From contig JACAAK010000009.1 in the NCBI GenBank assembly GCA_025093985.1, positions 3,038,001 through 3,102,000 of the forward strand: DNA of 64,000 bases. Reading direction: 5' to 3'. This document shows positions 21,121 through 32,707 of this stretch, piece by piece. This DNA is from Calvatia gigantea (Eukaryota > Basidiomycota > Agaricomycetes > Agaricales > Lycoperdaceae). The notes below the pieces were generated by a model, which saw nothing but the letters and a program-made list of their open reading frames with translations, did no database searches and was not told the DNA's origin. How positions within the stretch are numbered: position 1 is the stretch's first letter; each line of letters opens with the position of its first letter. The position numbers and the translations under genes are program-made.

Positions 21121-23072
21121 ATGCTTCCATCCTCGTGTTTTATCCTCCGACGGACATTGTCGTCCAGCAAAAATATAATATGTCGTCGAATAATATCTAC
21201 GGCGCACCTAGACCCAACTATTCAGGAATTCACGTCGATAATCGCGAAGAAACAACCGGTGTTCTCACTCGCTCCGCGACACATCCGGGTCTTGAACCAG
21301 CCGCCTGAGTTCTATTCCCTACTATTGGTGCGAGGTCATCTGAGTTGCTCCCTGATCACCTACTTATCTGCGCCCTCTAGAAACTTATCAGGCGTGCCGA
21401 ACACCGAATATTTATTTCCTCTTTGTATATTGGCTCCGAGGATACAGAGATAGTTTGTGACACTAGCCTCTGGCTGAAACCCACCGCTAATACTTCACTA
21501 GTTAGATAGTATTGCTGAAGCGTTAAAGAATCGACCTTCTTTACAGGTCTACGTCCAACTTGACCTAAACCGCTCGACGAGACCTGGGCCTTCCTCCACG
21601 GCGAAGCTCTTACTTCCGTTGTTGCAAAACCATCCCTCAAGGACCCATGTCTCGATGTTCAGAAGTCCAAGCCTCCGCGGAATTATGGCCAAATTCGTTC
21701 CGCCGCGCTTTAATGAAGGCTGGGGGACGTGGCATGCGAAAGTTTATGGCATCGATAACGAGGTTATCATCAGTGGGTGTGTAGACCCGTTCCACCTTAA
21801 AAAGCTGAAGTTCATCAGTCTCAAGTTGAATCTCGTCCAGTGCGAACCTCAATAAATCCTATTTTACGAATCGACAAGACAGATACTTATATTTCAGAGA
21901 CCAGCCACTGCTAGCTCAATACTGTTTTGACTTCCTCCAAACCGTGGCCAGGTTCTCTTTCCGCCTGCTTCCTAACTCTTCCCCGGGTGCTGTCACCCCA
22001 CATTCATACAACCAGGAGGACTACATTCTCCAATGGCCGGACCCGGATATTCACCCTCACCACTTAAACGAAGAAGCTAGAAACGCTCTGGTGGAGTTCC
22101 AGTCTTCTCGACATGCTGCCTCCCAGATACAACTCCAGACCAACGAGGATTCTTTCAAGTCTGAACAACGAGTTTTGATTTTTCCTATCGTCCAAGCAGG
22201 CCAGTTTGGCATCCGCGAAGAGGAAACAACTCTCCAGTGCTTGTTCCGACATGTCAGTGCCTCCGGAAAGCAAGGATCTCGCAAGCGACCTCTCTTTGAC
22301 CTGACAAGCGGCTATTTCAGCCTGTACCGGCCGTATCAGAAACTTATTTTGGGAACTCGGAATGTGGATTGTAGGATTGTCGCGGCGAGTCCCAAGGCAA
22401 GCTTGAGGCTGAGTCTATTATTCGGATGCGCTCTAACCCATGTGCGTAGGCAAATGGTTTCTTTGGTTCAAATGGCATATCCGGAAGGATCCCAGAGGGG
22501 TATACGTATCTTGAGAAGCGGTTTATGCGGGCAGTATCGAGGGCTGGGCGACTCTGGAGAGAAGCTGCATCTGGCAACTTCAAAGGCGTACAATTGTCAG
22601 AATGGGACAAACCTGGTTGGACCTATCACGCCAAAGGTATGTATAACATCGTTATTTGTTTGACTTTAGGAATGTAATGACTTACATTGACCCAGGCATC
22701 TGGCTCTCCCCATCTCCCAAATCTCTCCCAATATTGACCCTCTTTGGATCGACGAACCTTAACTCGCGTTCCGCACATCTGGATACAGAATTGTCGTTCG
22801 TCATGGTTGTGCCTTCCCGCCACGTCAATGCCCACACCCTGGAAGGGGGCGACAGCGGTACCGAAACGACTTCCGCGCTTGACGTTTCCCCGACGGCTCA
22901 AGAAACCAGCGATTATAACGAGAAATTGAACAACACTGCATTGGGTTTACGACAACGCCTTCAACAAGAAGTTGATAACATACGTGCGAACTCATCGACT
23001 TGGAAGGGTGGCAGACGGAATGTGCGGTTCTCAACCAAACTTATCGTATGGCTCGTCAAAGGCATGTTGTAA
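21121..23072 (+). CDS. PGS1: CDP-diacylglycerol-glycerol-3-phosphate 3-phosphatidyltransferase (PGP synthase)
   Basis: Mitochondrial enzyme of the phospholipase D superfamily making phosphatidylglycerophosphate, the committed step towards cardiolipin. ATG 21121 begins an Arg/Ser-rich presequence (MLPSSCFILRRTLSSSKNII), as expected for import. Exons then give HIRVLNQPPEFYSLLL, KLIRRAEHRIFISSLYIGSE, ALKNRPSLQVYVQLDLNRST and RTHVSMFRSP. The first HxK motif is in GTWHAKVYGIDNEVIISG, followed by ANLNKSYFTNRQDRYLYF. The second is in GWTYHAK|GIWLSPS, followed by LFGSTNLNSRSAHLDTELSF. It ends KLIVWLVKGML. At least five introns are needed; the one near 21451-21508 is poorly defined. No break in the frame was needed elsewhere. 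Confidence 0.92.
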
Positions 23073-24965
23073 AACCTGGACACCCCCATCTAACAGCAAC
23101 CATCCACCCAAAAATTTTAACATAGGCGCGCCTCACTCTAACAAGTTGCTCCTCCCCAACTCTACGAAGCATTAATACTGTAATTACGTTTGTGGTTCCC
23201 GCGGCAGAAGGGAGTTATGACACCCTGAAGAATGTCGAAATAAATGACAGATTGACAATGTCATAATGCTCCCAGCCGTTGAGTGTTTTGAATACTTTTG
23301 ATTGAAAACAATCAGGGTGACGACGAGCCTTCTATCCCCTTCCCTCCAAGTCTTATGCGTTAGGGTTCCAATCTTATTCATACAGACCCCTGGTTCTTCC
23401 CTTTGGGACGTGCTCAGTCCATCTCAATTGCACGAGGACAGGATGTCGTGGGTAAGACATATGTTTTGTCATTACAGCAAGGCATGGATGCACCTGCACA
23501 AGGTACCTGCCGCCTTCATTTCACGTACGAGCTATCAGATTCAAAGATTGCTAGAAACCGCATTTGGTGGTTTGCAAGCCGGGAAAGTACGGTTCGATTA
23601 GTGCTCCAAGGGTTGTTTTGAGGGACCGCCGAACTTGCTGTGCGTATTTTCCACGCACACTATGTTTCCCTGCACGCCCTCAAGGATTGAGGTGAACGCA
23701 ATGTCAGGTGCCCGCACCGTCATGAGATTCATTCCGGACCTGTATCGTACCATTTTGTGAATCTTCCTGTGTTCCAGGGAAGAGGACCTAGGATTGGCGT
23801 TGCAAATTGACGCTGGCGGGGGTGCTCGGTGGAACTGGGAATGCACAATAGCTGTCTGTTATAGCACTGGGTGCTCTCTCGCATCATTCGGAAGCTCTGC
23901 TGCTCGGACTCGAGGCGTCCATGTCTGCGGCAACCCCCTGGTTAAGCTGCATAAACTCTCCTAACTCGCCCCGCTTCTGATCCACTATCCAAATGTGTAA
24001 TTCATGAATATAGGCTATTCCCTTGACTATATCACACCTTTTTTCATGCAATACAAATCGGTATTGTAATCTCCGGAGTTTGTTGATCGGTCCATTTCTC
24101 AAGGCTGTTGCTTGCGGTTTAATAGCAAGTAATAGGCAACCAAGTAAATTGTAATTGGCAAACCTTATGCAAGGGTAGATCCCCCTGTGGTGTTGCGAGG
24201 TAGTACATATCTTGTTGATTCGGAGACATAAGCTCAGCGAAGGTTCCTGTTATCAGACAAGACCCTATGCTCACCTATACCAGAATTAAGTTAAGACAAT
24301 CAGTGGTAAGAGAGGCAGCTGGAAATATCAACCCTAAGCACTCTGCTGACAGGAGGCGAGCTCATAAACCTGTGTCATGACGTGATTGACGATTGACAAC
24401 GGTACAATCTATTTAGGACTGTTATAATCACGATCTGATTACTATACGCATCACAGTCGCAGAGTCGGATCGAGAGGCCGTTTGTCATTCGGGGCGTCCA
24501 CGTCCTCTGTTCGTAATGATTTTGTAGTAACCCCTTCGAGGGATTTGGAGGCAGTACGTGAATTAGCCCCGCTCCGTAACTCAGTTTGAATTTATCTGCT
24601 TTCACATTTTCTCAGGCATCTGAGGTGCCACACGTTCGACGTAGATAATAGCGGAATATGATTAATGATTCAGGGGAATGTTGGAGCCAAACACCTACTC
24701 ACCTCGCAGTTTTAAACGGCGTCCTTCCGATGAAGCATCCTCACCACTTCGGCAATGAGCTAGGTGGGGACACGAATGGGAGTAGTAATTCTTTGGACAT
24801 ACGGCGATAGGGCACAACTAGTGACCGTGGCAGAACTGATTTTGGTTGGTTCTGCCGGCAGAATGGCAGAACGGCAACTGCCAGGGGTGGCAAATTCCGG
24901 CAGACCTTGATTTAGCAAATACGGCTGAAGTTCACTACATACTGTCTACATCGCCGCTCACAACG
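23073..24965. other. intergenic region with unclassified short ORFs
   Basis: A plus-strand frame at about 23400-23621 reads protein-like (SISIARGQDVVGKTYVLSLQ, HFTYELSDSK) but has no start, no partner exons and no recognised family. A minus-strand frame at 23598-23846 is equally isolated. 23880-24965 shows nothing beyond AT-rich spacer. Confidence 0.35.
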
Positions 24966-25661
24966 TTACTCTCCCAGTCTTCCAGTTGCCAACAGGTTCC
25001 CGATACGCCAGCTGTTGTTCACACCCGCCTCTCCCATGAATAAAGTAGCATCCTCTGGTTCCAGCAAGAGTGCTGTACCCTTATCGAGCTTGTTGAGCTC
25101 CTCGAAATCGTAGACGTCTCCTGCCAACACACCACCTTGATTTACGGGTCCCGTATTTTCACTTTCTATATCGATCTGCACTTCCCTCTCAAGTGCTGTG
25201 AATGCCTCTTCAATCTCATTGAGTGAGACTGATTCAGGACCCTCGATATTGGCGTCGTCCAACGATGCATCTGCTGTCAGTGGACCAGACCATGAGAAGT
25301 TCTCAGAGAGGTCACTAACGAGTTCCTCGTTGATACCAGGTGTAGATCGGGTATGCATGTGGGCATGTTGACGACGTGTTGACTTGCCGGCCTTGTGATC
25401 GCGATCAAATAGGTGGAAGGAGTAGTTACAACGGAGCATCCGTTCAAAGTTTTTGAACTGAGCACGACCGCTGTTCTCTGGCCCACAACAGTTGCGTGAG
25501 CTGTTTCCATCAAACGGGACACTGACGACCTGGCCGTTATGTAGATGTTTAGATTCGTAGGGCGACCTGCCTTTGAATGCCTGGGGCGCGTCTGGGATTC
25601 GAATTGAGTGATGGGTATAAAAACGGGCAGCAGATGCGGTCCGGGGACACGATTGAGCCAT
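24966..25661 (-). CDS. hypothetical protein, 231 residues
   Basis: A single open frame starting MAQSCPRTASAARFYTHHS. Its first half is basic with His/Cys residues (NCCGPENSGRAQF, KSTRRQHAHMHTRSTPG). Its second half is acidic (LVSDLSENFSWSGPLTADAS, SLNEIEEAFTALEREVQID, DVYDFEELNKLDKG). The sharp change from a basic to an acidic half, and the 146-residue open frame overlapping it (25277-25717), leave the true extent open. It could be a fragment of a DNA transposon protein, but no catalytic motif or terminal repeat was seen. Treat as an unclassified gene or remnant. Confidence 0.4.
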   Translation of the reverse strand: MAQSCPRTASAARFYTHHSIRIPDAPQAFKGRSPYESKHLHNGQVVSVPFDGNSSRNCCGPENSGRAQFKNFERMLRCNYSFHLFDRDHKAGKSTRRQHAHMHTRSTPGINEELVSDLSENFSWSGPLTADASLDDANIEGPESVSLNEIEEAFTALEREVQIDIESENTGPVNQGGVLAGDVYDFEELNKLDKGTALLLEPEDATLFMGEAGVNNSWRIGNLLATGRLGE

Positions 25662-26010
25662 GCCAAAGCGCCAATCTTCGATGACTTCAAACCCCGGCTC
25701 GACGTATTACTGGCCATCTAATCGACCAGATAGCGGGGGTTGATTCACGGAAACCCGTATGTATATTTGTATCATTGGACAACCCTAGACCGTTATTCTC
25801 CAAGATATCATACACAACTAACTAATCAACAAGCAATTCGATGGCCAATCAACATGCGGGAAGTGGTGATAATGCTAGCCTTCGGATACTCATTTTAAGC
25901 AGGACGAACAAGAGGAACATATTTGACGATATCTTCTGCAACAACGGGAGTCTGGCTTCTAGTCGACCTTGGGACGGCTTGCACCAGGAGGAAGGTGCAA
26001 AGGCCGGCCC

Positions 26011-27936
26011 TCAACCGGAAATCTTGAGGGTGGTCAATGGCTTCGTTTCATCCTATATCGGACTTGTTGGTTAGGTCCGAGACGAGGCATGAGGGACTAC
26101 GCACGGTGAAGAGTTTGTAGGAAAGTTTCTTCTCCTTCAAGAACTTGACAACCTGATCGGGCTCAAAGGATTGGATAGTGCGAGCGAGGACGCGGTTCAA
26201 GTGAACAAAGCCTTCTTGAACAAGATCTGCATTCTCCGCGCAATTTTCACATGTTTCCGGGGAGCTACCACGGAAAGCATCAACACTGCCAATGTAGCTC
26301 TCCTTCTTGTTGTAGTCCCCATTGTCATCGGCGAGGTAGAAGATGAGACTGAAGCTCTCATCCAGCTCGAATTTCTTGAAGGAGATGTGGATGGACCAGT
26401 CGTACATCTTGAGGTCCTCGGTGTGTTCCTCTGTGACACCCTGGAAAGCGGAGAGGAGGTCGAGGGCGGCATTGCTAGCACTCTTAGACTTCTTGGTACC
26501 GTAGCGCCTGTCGACGAGGTCATTAATGGCATCCTTGATGAGATCCGGATCTGCTCCGATTAAATCGTCAAAGTCAGGATAGGAGTAGCCAAGTTGTTGA
26601 GTGTCGGTGAGTGGCGCAGAAGTCCAAACATCCTCGGTAGTCTTGTAGAAAGGTTCAAGGGCTAAGATGAAAAAGAAAAAAGATAAAAAGGGATGACCCG
26701 GAAAAGTATGAGAGGTTTACTTACGGGAGTTCTTGTCCACAACGCTGTTACGGGCGAAGGCCAGAGTCTGCCCGCTCCTTCCTGGAGTGACCCAGACGCC
26801 AGGGTTCATGGCTTGCCAGAGAGATAGAAGGCGATCAACATTGGAATGGTGGAACCAAAAGATCGGGTCGAACGCTGATATTCATCATGCCGCCGTTTAT
26901 CAGATATACGGCAATTGAGGAGATGCAGAGATTGCTCACCGGCCCAGAAGGGATGGGTCATATGACCACGCTCTTCGCCATATCCAACGGCAACGTGAAT
27001 ATGATCGTGGACCGCCTCCAAGCTGTTGGCGTGCGCTTCGTCAAACGCCCCATGGTTGCTGAACAATTCCCAAGTATGATTGTCCTTCAGCATCTTGTAC
27101 GTACTATCACGTGTGTTGTCAGCATCGAGTCCCAGTTTGCTTCAGAGCGCCATGGTTGTCAGTATTTGTTATTAGATACCACAAATACCCCACTAACTTG
27201 ATCAACGCAGGGATATCCTCTTGCAATTTATAGTTGGGGTTTCGAACAGTGATTGGCGAGTTTCGGAGCCTGAAATTACGGTCGCCGGTGTCGAAGGATG
27301 GGTCGACCGGATGGAAACCATAACGAAGGATGGGGTTCGGGACTGTGATCCTCTGCCCATTATAATCAGTAATCTCGACGTTTCGTTTGCTGATAAGCTC
27401 GTCGGGAGGGACGAGCTGGAAGCCCCAATCCCAGTAGGGTTGGCGTAGATCCTGAGCAGCTTGCACCCATCCTTCCTTGTCGACAGTGAACTTGGCGGCG
27501 ATCTCGATAGCAGCAGCTTGGAGAATTTGCTATCAGATAATCAGTCATTGTGCCTTTTGGAGTGAGCGAAGGTTTACTTCGTAGATAGACACATAGGGCC
27601 TGTGCCAGGTTGGGAATATGACTACTCCATGGGAACAATAACCGGATTTATTCGCCTTTAAGTTAGGCCTCTTTTTCGCCCATTCGGTAAAGGGCAAGCC
27701 GTGGATGCCAGCAACCTGGAAGAAGGACTTGTAATCCTCTTGTCCTTTGTCCTGGATAGCCTCTGTGATGGATGGGACATAGAGGGCATCAGGGTTTAGG
27801 ATGTGGGGAGAAAGGCGAGGTACTGACTGAGGGCGCGGACATAAAGGGTGAAGAACTTTTCGTCTTGGACAAAGTCCACAGCATTGAGACGGTTCTTGAC
27901 TCCACCGGTAGGACCGACAGTCGGGATGAAAGACAT
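26011..27936 (-). CDS. tyrosinase (polyphenol oxidase), second copy, last exon frameshifted
   Basis: Starts at ATG 27936 ([20 protein letters not shown]). Exons carry [18 protein letters not shown] with the Cys-His thioether motif, [13 protein letters not shown] (CuA), [30 protein letters not shown] and [19 protein letters not shown] (CuB), then the C-terminal domain ([29 protein letters not shown]). Intron positions match those of the copy at 1-1421. After the last intron the frame reads [13 protein letters not shown] and hits a stop at 26011. Relative to the first copy there is one extra base just after KIS, and a second extra base about 45 bases on. Both restore homology ([10 protein letters not shown], then SQTPVVAEDI) down to about 25895. 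The catalytic core is intact, so the protein may still work with a shortened tail. Confidence 0.9.
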
Positions 27937-29766
27937 TGGCAAGTGGGATTACACTAATGTGGAGAAGGCTTTGGGCCTGAGGTTGTTGGAGATTCTGGCT
28001 GGGCTTTTATACACAATGTGTGCCGGAGGGTCGGACGGTAAAGCATGTTTCTGGAAATGCACGCGATTCTGAGGGAAAAGAGTCTCTTGACATCTTCCAT
28101 TCATAGATGTCACCTTTCGCCTTCTCCCCCACAATGTCCCCCGATTTACGAGATATTGTCCGTTCCCCCTGTCCTCGGGCGCCTTGAGGCATTATTCTTG
28201 TTCGATCGGATGGAGATAGGCACTCGATATCAGCCACCTAGAACAAATAGTTCGCACCCCAAACTCCATCCGAATGAACGAACCTTTCCCACTGGGACGA
28301 CAGAGCGTCATAGGGTCGAAACATTTCGCTTGTCGATTCCGCGCTGATAGCGATCGCCTTACAGCAGAACAGGTCCGTGGCGCTCAATATGCGGAAGTTG
28401 GTTCACACCCGTAATGCATAGGAGTTTCAGAACCACCGATGTCGTATCCTTTGACACGGCGACGGCCGCTTGTGGTGTTTTCCAGATTCATATCGAAAAT
28501 GTCTCTTTGTGTCCCTGTTCATGGCTCAGTCGACGGCGGGAATGTATGAAGTTCGAGGCCATGGCTCAGGGCTTGGCGTCTCCGAAGATGGGTCTCGAAC
28601 GAAGAGGTAGCCAGATATCACCCTGGATATGAACCGCAAATTCGGGGGTGCTACGACCTAAAAGCTAACGGATTAGATGGATGAAGCAAGATAAGATGCA
28701 GCAGGGTCACGAGGTATAGAGAACAAAGATCATTCGATAGGGCGAAGTTAACGGGGAAACCCCCCACCGTGCAGTGCAATGTCAAGAAGATGTCCTGAGT
28801 TCCTGCTGTCATCAATCATTGCAGAAGGTGCTTCTTCAGGTGCTATCTGTATTGGGCAACATCAGATGAAGTTTCCCCCCGGCTTTTGTCTTCGGCAGTG
28901 TCCGATTGCAGCGCAAGTCGCATCGATCCGATCCTCGTGCCTTGAAGCGGGTTGACCTCTTGACGAAAATACCCTCACTCTCTATGTGATTTCCCCCCGT
29001 GACCAGTTGTTCTTGACATTCGCATGATTGGAGTTGGTGTTCTCTCACGTTGGAGCATTCCCGGGTTGTGGGGGACCTCACTAAACCGAATAAGTGGTGG
29101 AAATATCACAGCTTGGATCTTGGGTGTGGAGTCCTCCGGGTCCAGAGCGTTCTTTCGATGTATTTCGACGTTACGACGACCCCATGGAAGGTGGAGGTGA
29201 GGGTGCTGGAGGAGGGAGGTATGTTATTGGTGGCGAACTTCCATATCCTGGTGTGTGATCAAGTGAAGTTGAATCATTGAGTGCTGGAGGTGTGACCAAC
29301 GAGTTGATGTGACACAATGGCATGTGTCATATTGGAAAGTACACTCCCTGGATTCGACACGACAAGTGCCATATTGGTAGGTCGGAGCAGTGGAGACATA
29401 GGTATTTCGCCTGTTTTCACCGTCCCGGGAATGTTGAAAGGGGTCAGCTTGCAGGAGGGAGACATTGACATTTACAAGATAACATTTCGCGGGAACCGAT
29501 ACCGAATAGTGGGCTCAAATATTTCCGAGATCAACGAGATTTTCGCTTCTTAGTTCGCGTATTGTGTGGAGCGACCTGAAAGGATAACCTGAAGCATGTA
29601 TGACTCATTCTCGGGCGAGGTTTGATTCTTGTCGGTACTCCAGACACCAAGTACCCGGAATCTGTTGGTTGAATAATATTGAGCGAGGTGTTTCTGTGCT
29701 CTCATTGTACATAACATATCTGTCTATGCGAAGCAAATAGCTGGATAAATGCACCACTCCTGAAGA
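27937..29766. other. intergenic region, no supported gene
   Basis: Contains the promoter of the second tyrosinase, then about 1.5 kb with only short frames. The plus-strand frames at 29050-29280 and 29317-29553 are the longest; they share no recognised family and have no clear splice links. Confidence 0.4.
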
Positions 29767-32410
29767 TCACTCTTTCCTTTTCACCCCATCCACCACCTCC
29801 AACTCCTTCACCTCCTCAACACCTTCGCTGTCCTCACCACTAACCCCCTCAAAAACCCTCCCACCAAAACCCTCGCCCAAACTCTGCTGATACCACATCG
29901 ACGCATACAACCCACCCAGCCTCAACAACTCCTCATGTGTCCCCTGTTCCACGACCTGCCCATCTTTCATCACGATGATTAGATCCGCTTCTACGACTGT
30001 GCGTAAACGGTGAGCTATGAATATGCTCGTGCGAGGCGTCCGTGTTGTGTTGGTAGGTGAGGAGAGGAGAGATGTGTGGATCGACTTCAGAAGTTCAGAC
30101 TCGGTGTGCGCGTCAAGGGCTGATGTCTATTATTATCCCAAGTGTCCGGTCAATATAAACCAGTAAGGTAACGAAGTAAAGGTAAAGGGAGGAACAAAAC
30201 GCACCGCTTCATCAAAAAACAAAATCTGCGGATCCTTCAACAAAACCCTCGCAACTGCCAACCTCTGCTTCTCTCCTCCACTAATCATCAACCCTCTCTC
30301 ACCAACAAGTGTCTCATACCCCTCGGGTAACCTCATAACACTCTCATGCACATTTGCCTTCCTCGCAGCCTCGATCACTTCCTCGTCCGTCGCACTCAAC
30401 CGGCCATATCTCACATTATGCATGATCGTACTATGGAAGAGTGGTGTATCTTGTGGAACGACGCCGATAGATTCACGGAGGGAGGAAAGAGTGACGCTGT
30501 GGATGTCTTGCTCGTCGATATAGATTTTCCCAGACGAAGGATCATAGAACCGGAATAATAACCGGAAAACAGTGGATTTGCCACACCCACTCGGACCAAC
30601 GATAGCCACCCTCTTTCCAGCGGGGATATTAAAACTCAAATCACGGAAGATAGGTCTATCGGGGTGATACCCAAAATTCACATTTTCGAATCGGATAGAT
30701 CCACCCCCGACACCGCCGCTGCCTTGGTGTTGGGGTAGGAATACGAGGGGTTTGGCGGTGGGTGAGTCTTTGGAGGGTTGGTTTTGTGATACGAGGTTGA
30801 CGAGGACCTCCATGTCTAGGAGGTTTTGTCGCATTTCGCGGTAGATTGTTCCGAGGAAGTTGAGAGGGAGGGAGAGTTGGAAGATGAGTTGGTTGACCAT
30901 GACTAGGTCTCCGATTGTCATTGTGCCTGTATATTTATTACGAGTTAAGTGAGGTCAATGTTGGGAGGGGGAGGTTGACGTACCGGCTACGACGCCTTGA
31001 GCAGCGAGGAACATGGCTGCCGTTAACGCGCTTGTGAAGATGACGTTTTGACCTGAATTGAGGAACGCGAGTGAGGTGGTGATTTTAACGGATGATTTCT
31101 CATATTGCGCAAGGTGTTTGTCGTATTGCGCAATTTCGTATTTCTCGTTATTAAATATCTAACGAAAGGCGCTTGCACTTAAGTGCATGATTGGATAGTT
31201 CGTTATTTGGTAACGTACCTTGACCGCTTCGAAGTTAATTAATGAATCCACGGCGAGTGTGGCTGCTTTGTTGTCTGCCTTGTTCGCTTCGCGACGGAAG
31301 CGAGTACTGGGTGGCAAAGGAGTTGGTATATGGGTATGATGCGATTGATAGGAAGTGTGCCTCACCGCCACGAAGTCGTGCGGACTGTGAACCAAGTATA
31401 CGCAGCGAGTGCTACAACAGTAATCGCAGCAAAATCCCATCCAAATTTGTACGTCTAGCGTTGCTTCAGATTATTGCATCCCAAGTTGGACGAAAAAGGG
31501 AAACGCACGAGGATACCGCAAACCAACGAGATCTCCAGCGCAGTAGGGACAATTCGGAAAAGGATGGCCTGCATGAGGAAGGCAATCCCCTTCGTACCTC
31601 TATCAATTGCCCGTGTGAGGCCGCCTGTTTGTCTGGAAAGATGGAATCTCAGTTCGAGATTGAGAAGGTGGTCGAAGGTCTCGCGTGCGACTTTGCGAAT
31701 TGCGCGTTGGCCGACGTTGGCAAAGATGGCGTTGAGGAGTTCACCGGAGAGTGTTGCACCGATCCGTGCAGCGCCGTCTGTGCCATGGAGAATTAGAGCC
31801 GTATGTTGTGGAAAGGGAACGTAAGCAACGTACAGCCAAGAATAACTGATCCTGCTATTATCCATGCAGTCGAACCCGCAGTTATGTCAACATTGAGCGA
31901 GTCAATGACGTTCTTGAAAAGTGCAGGAACTTGAACGTTGAGTAGCTAAAGTGAAGTTTTAACGCCCAGAACTCTGGTTTTGGCAAATACTTGAAACACC
32001 TTGGCGGATATGAGCAAAAAAAAACCGAGGAGGACAGTCCCTCGTGTACGCCAGTCGTTCTTGGGCCAGACATTGGCCATGAGTTGCTTGATGATCTTCC
32101 AGTCACTTTTACGCTGCTCCGCATTTGTTGGGTGTCGATCTTCTTCCTTTGGTTTTGAGTTTTGCGCCGGACTTGCTGGGGGATTCTGTGTTGGTTGACC
32201 TGGACTAGGCTTTTCAGGTGCGAGGTGCTGAAAGAAACGGGGTGAAAGACGGAGAGGTATGGTATTTTTCGGAGGCGAGGCCGGAGTAGTGAGCCGAGGA
32301 GTTCGTGTGGAGGTGAAGTGGTATTGGCGGAGTGGTAGGCTGGTGAATGAGCGGGTGTAGGTAGCTCTGAGGACCTCTGTGCGCCAGACGCCCGAAGCTC
32401 GCAGGAGCAT
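29767..32410 (-). CDS. ATM1: mitochondrial iron-sulfur cluster ABC transporter ATM1
   Basis: Half-size ABC exporter of the mitochondrial inner membrane that exports a sulfur/glutathione compound needed for cytosolic Fe-S assembly. ATG 32410 opens a long Arg/Ser/Pro-rich presequence ([20 protein letters not shown]). The membrane domain follows: [105 protein letters not shown]. The ATPase domain has Walker [11 protein letters not shown]-loop VVPQDTPLF, signature ISGGEKQR, Walker B ILFFDEA, then ALDAHTES, an H-loop IFIAHRL and a charged tail ending VKRKE. About six short introns; no break seen. The 5' end of this gene is duplicated at 37.2-37.7 and 42.3 kb. Confidence 0.95.
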
Positions 32411-32707
32411 GTCAAGGCAAGTGCCAATTAAGTCCCGGATATATGACGAGATTAAGAATAAGATGTTCACTTACAAAACAAACAGTGCCAAACTCAGGTC
32501 GGTGATGCATTGATGCATAATCATGATGCTCCTGAATGTCTGAACGATTGACACTTGTGTGATTAACCAAAAGCTGTCAAGCCGTGGCTACAGCACATTC
32601 TCTCTGCAATCGACCACCCAATTTGACTTGACCACTCTTCAATGCCCTCACCCTCAGCTTCGACGTCAACCATATAGGAGATCATCGGAGTCAGGCTGCA
32701 CCTGCTC
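32411..32707. promoter_or_regulatory. shared intergenic region between divergent ATM1 and PAS-kinase gene
   Basis: Only 297 bases separate the two divergent start codons, so both promoters must lie here. The part next to ATM1 (around 32464-32500, GTTCAC...AAACAGTGCCAAACT) recurs with changes near 37740 and near 46337. No TATA box or known operator was assigned. Confidence 0.5.

Noticed and set aside
24966..25661. Transposase interpretation of the 231-residue ORF
   Set aside because: No catalytic DDE/D pattern, zinc finger or terminal inverted repeats were found, so it is left as hypothetical.
31242..31796. 184-residue plus-strand open frame
   Set aside because: It lies entirely antisense to ATM1 exons and introns and has no family resemblance.
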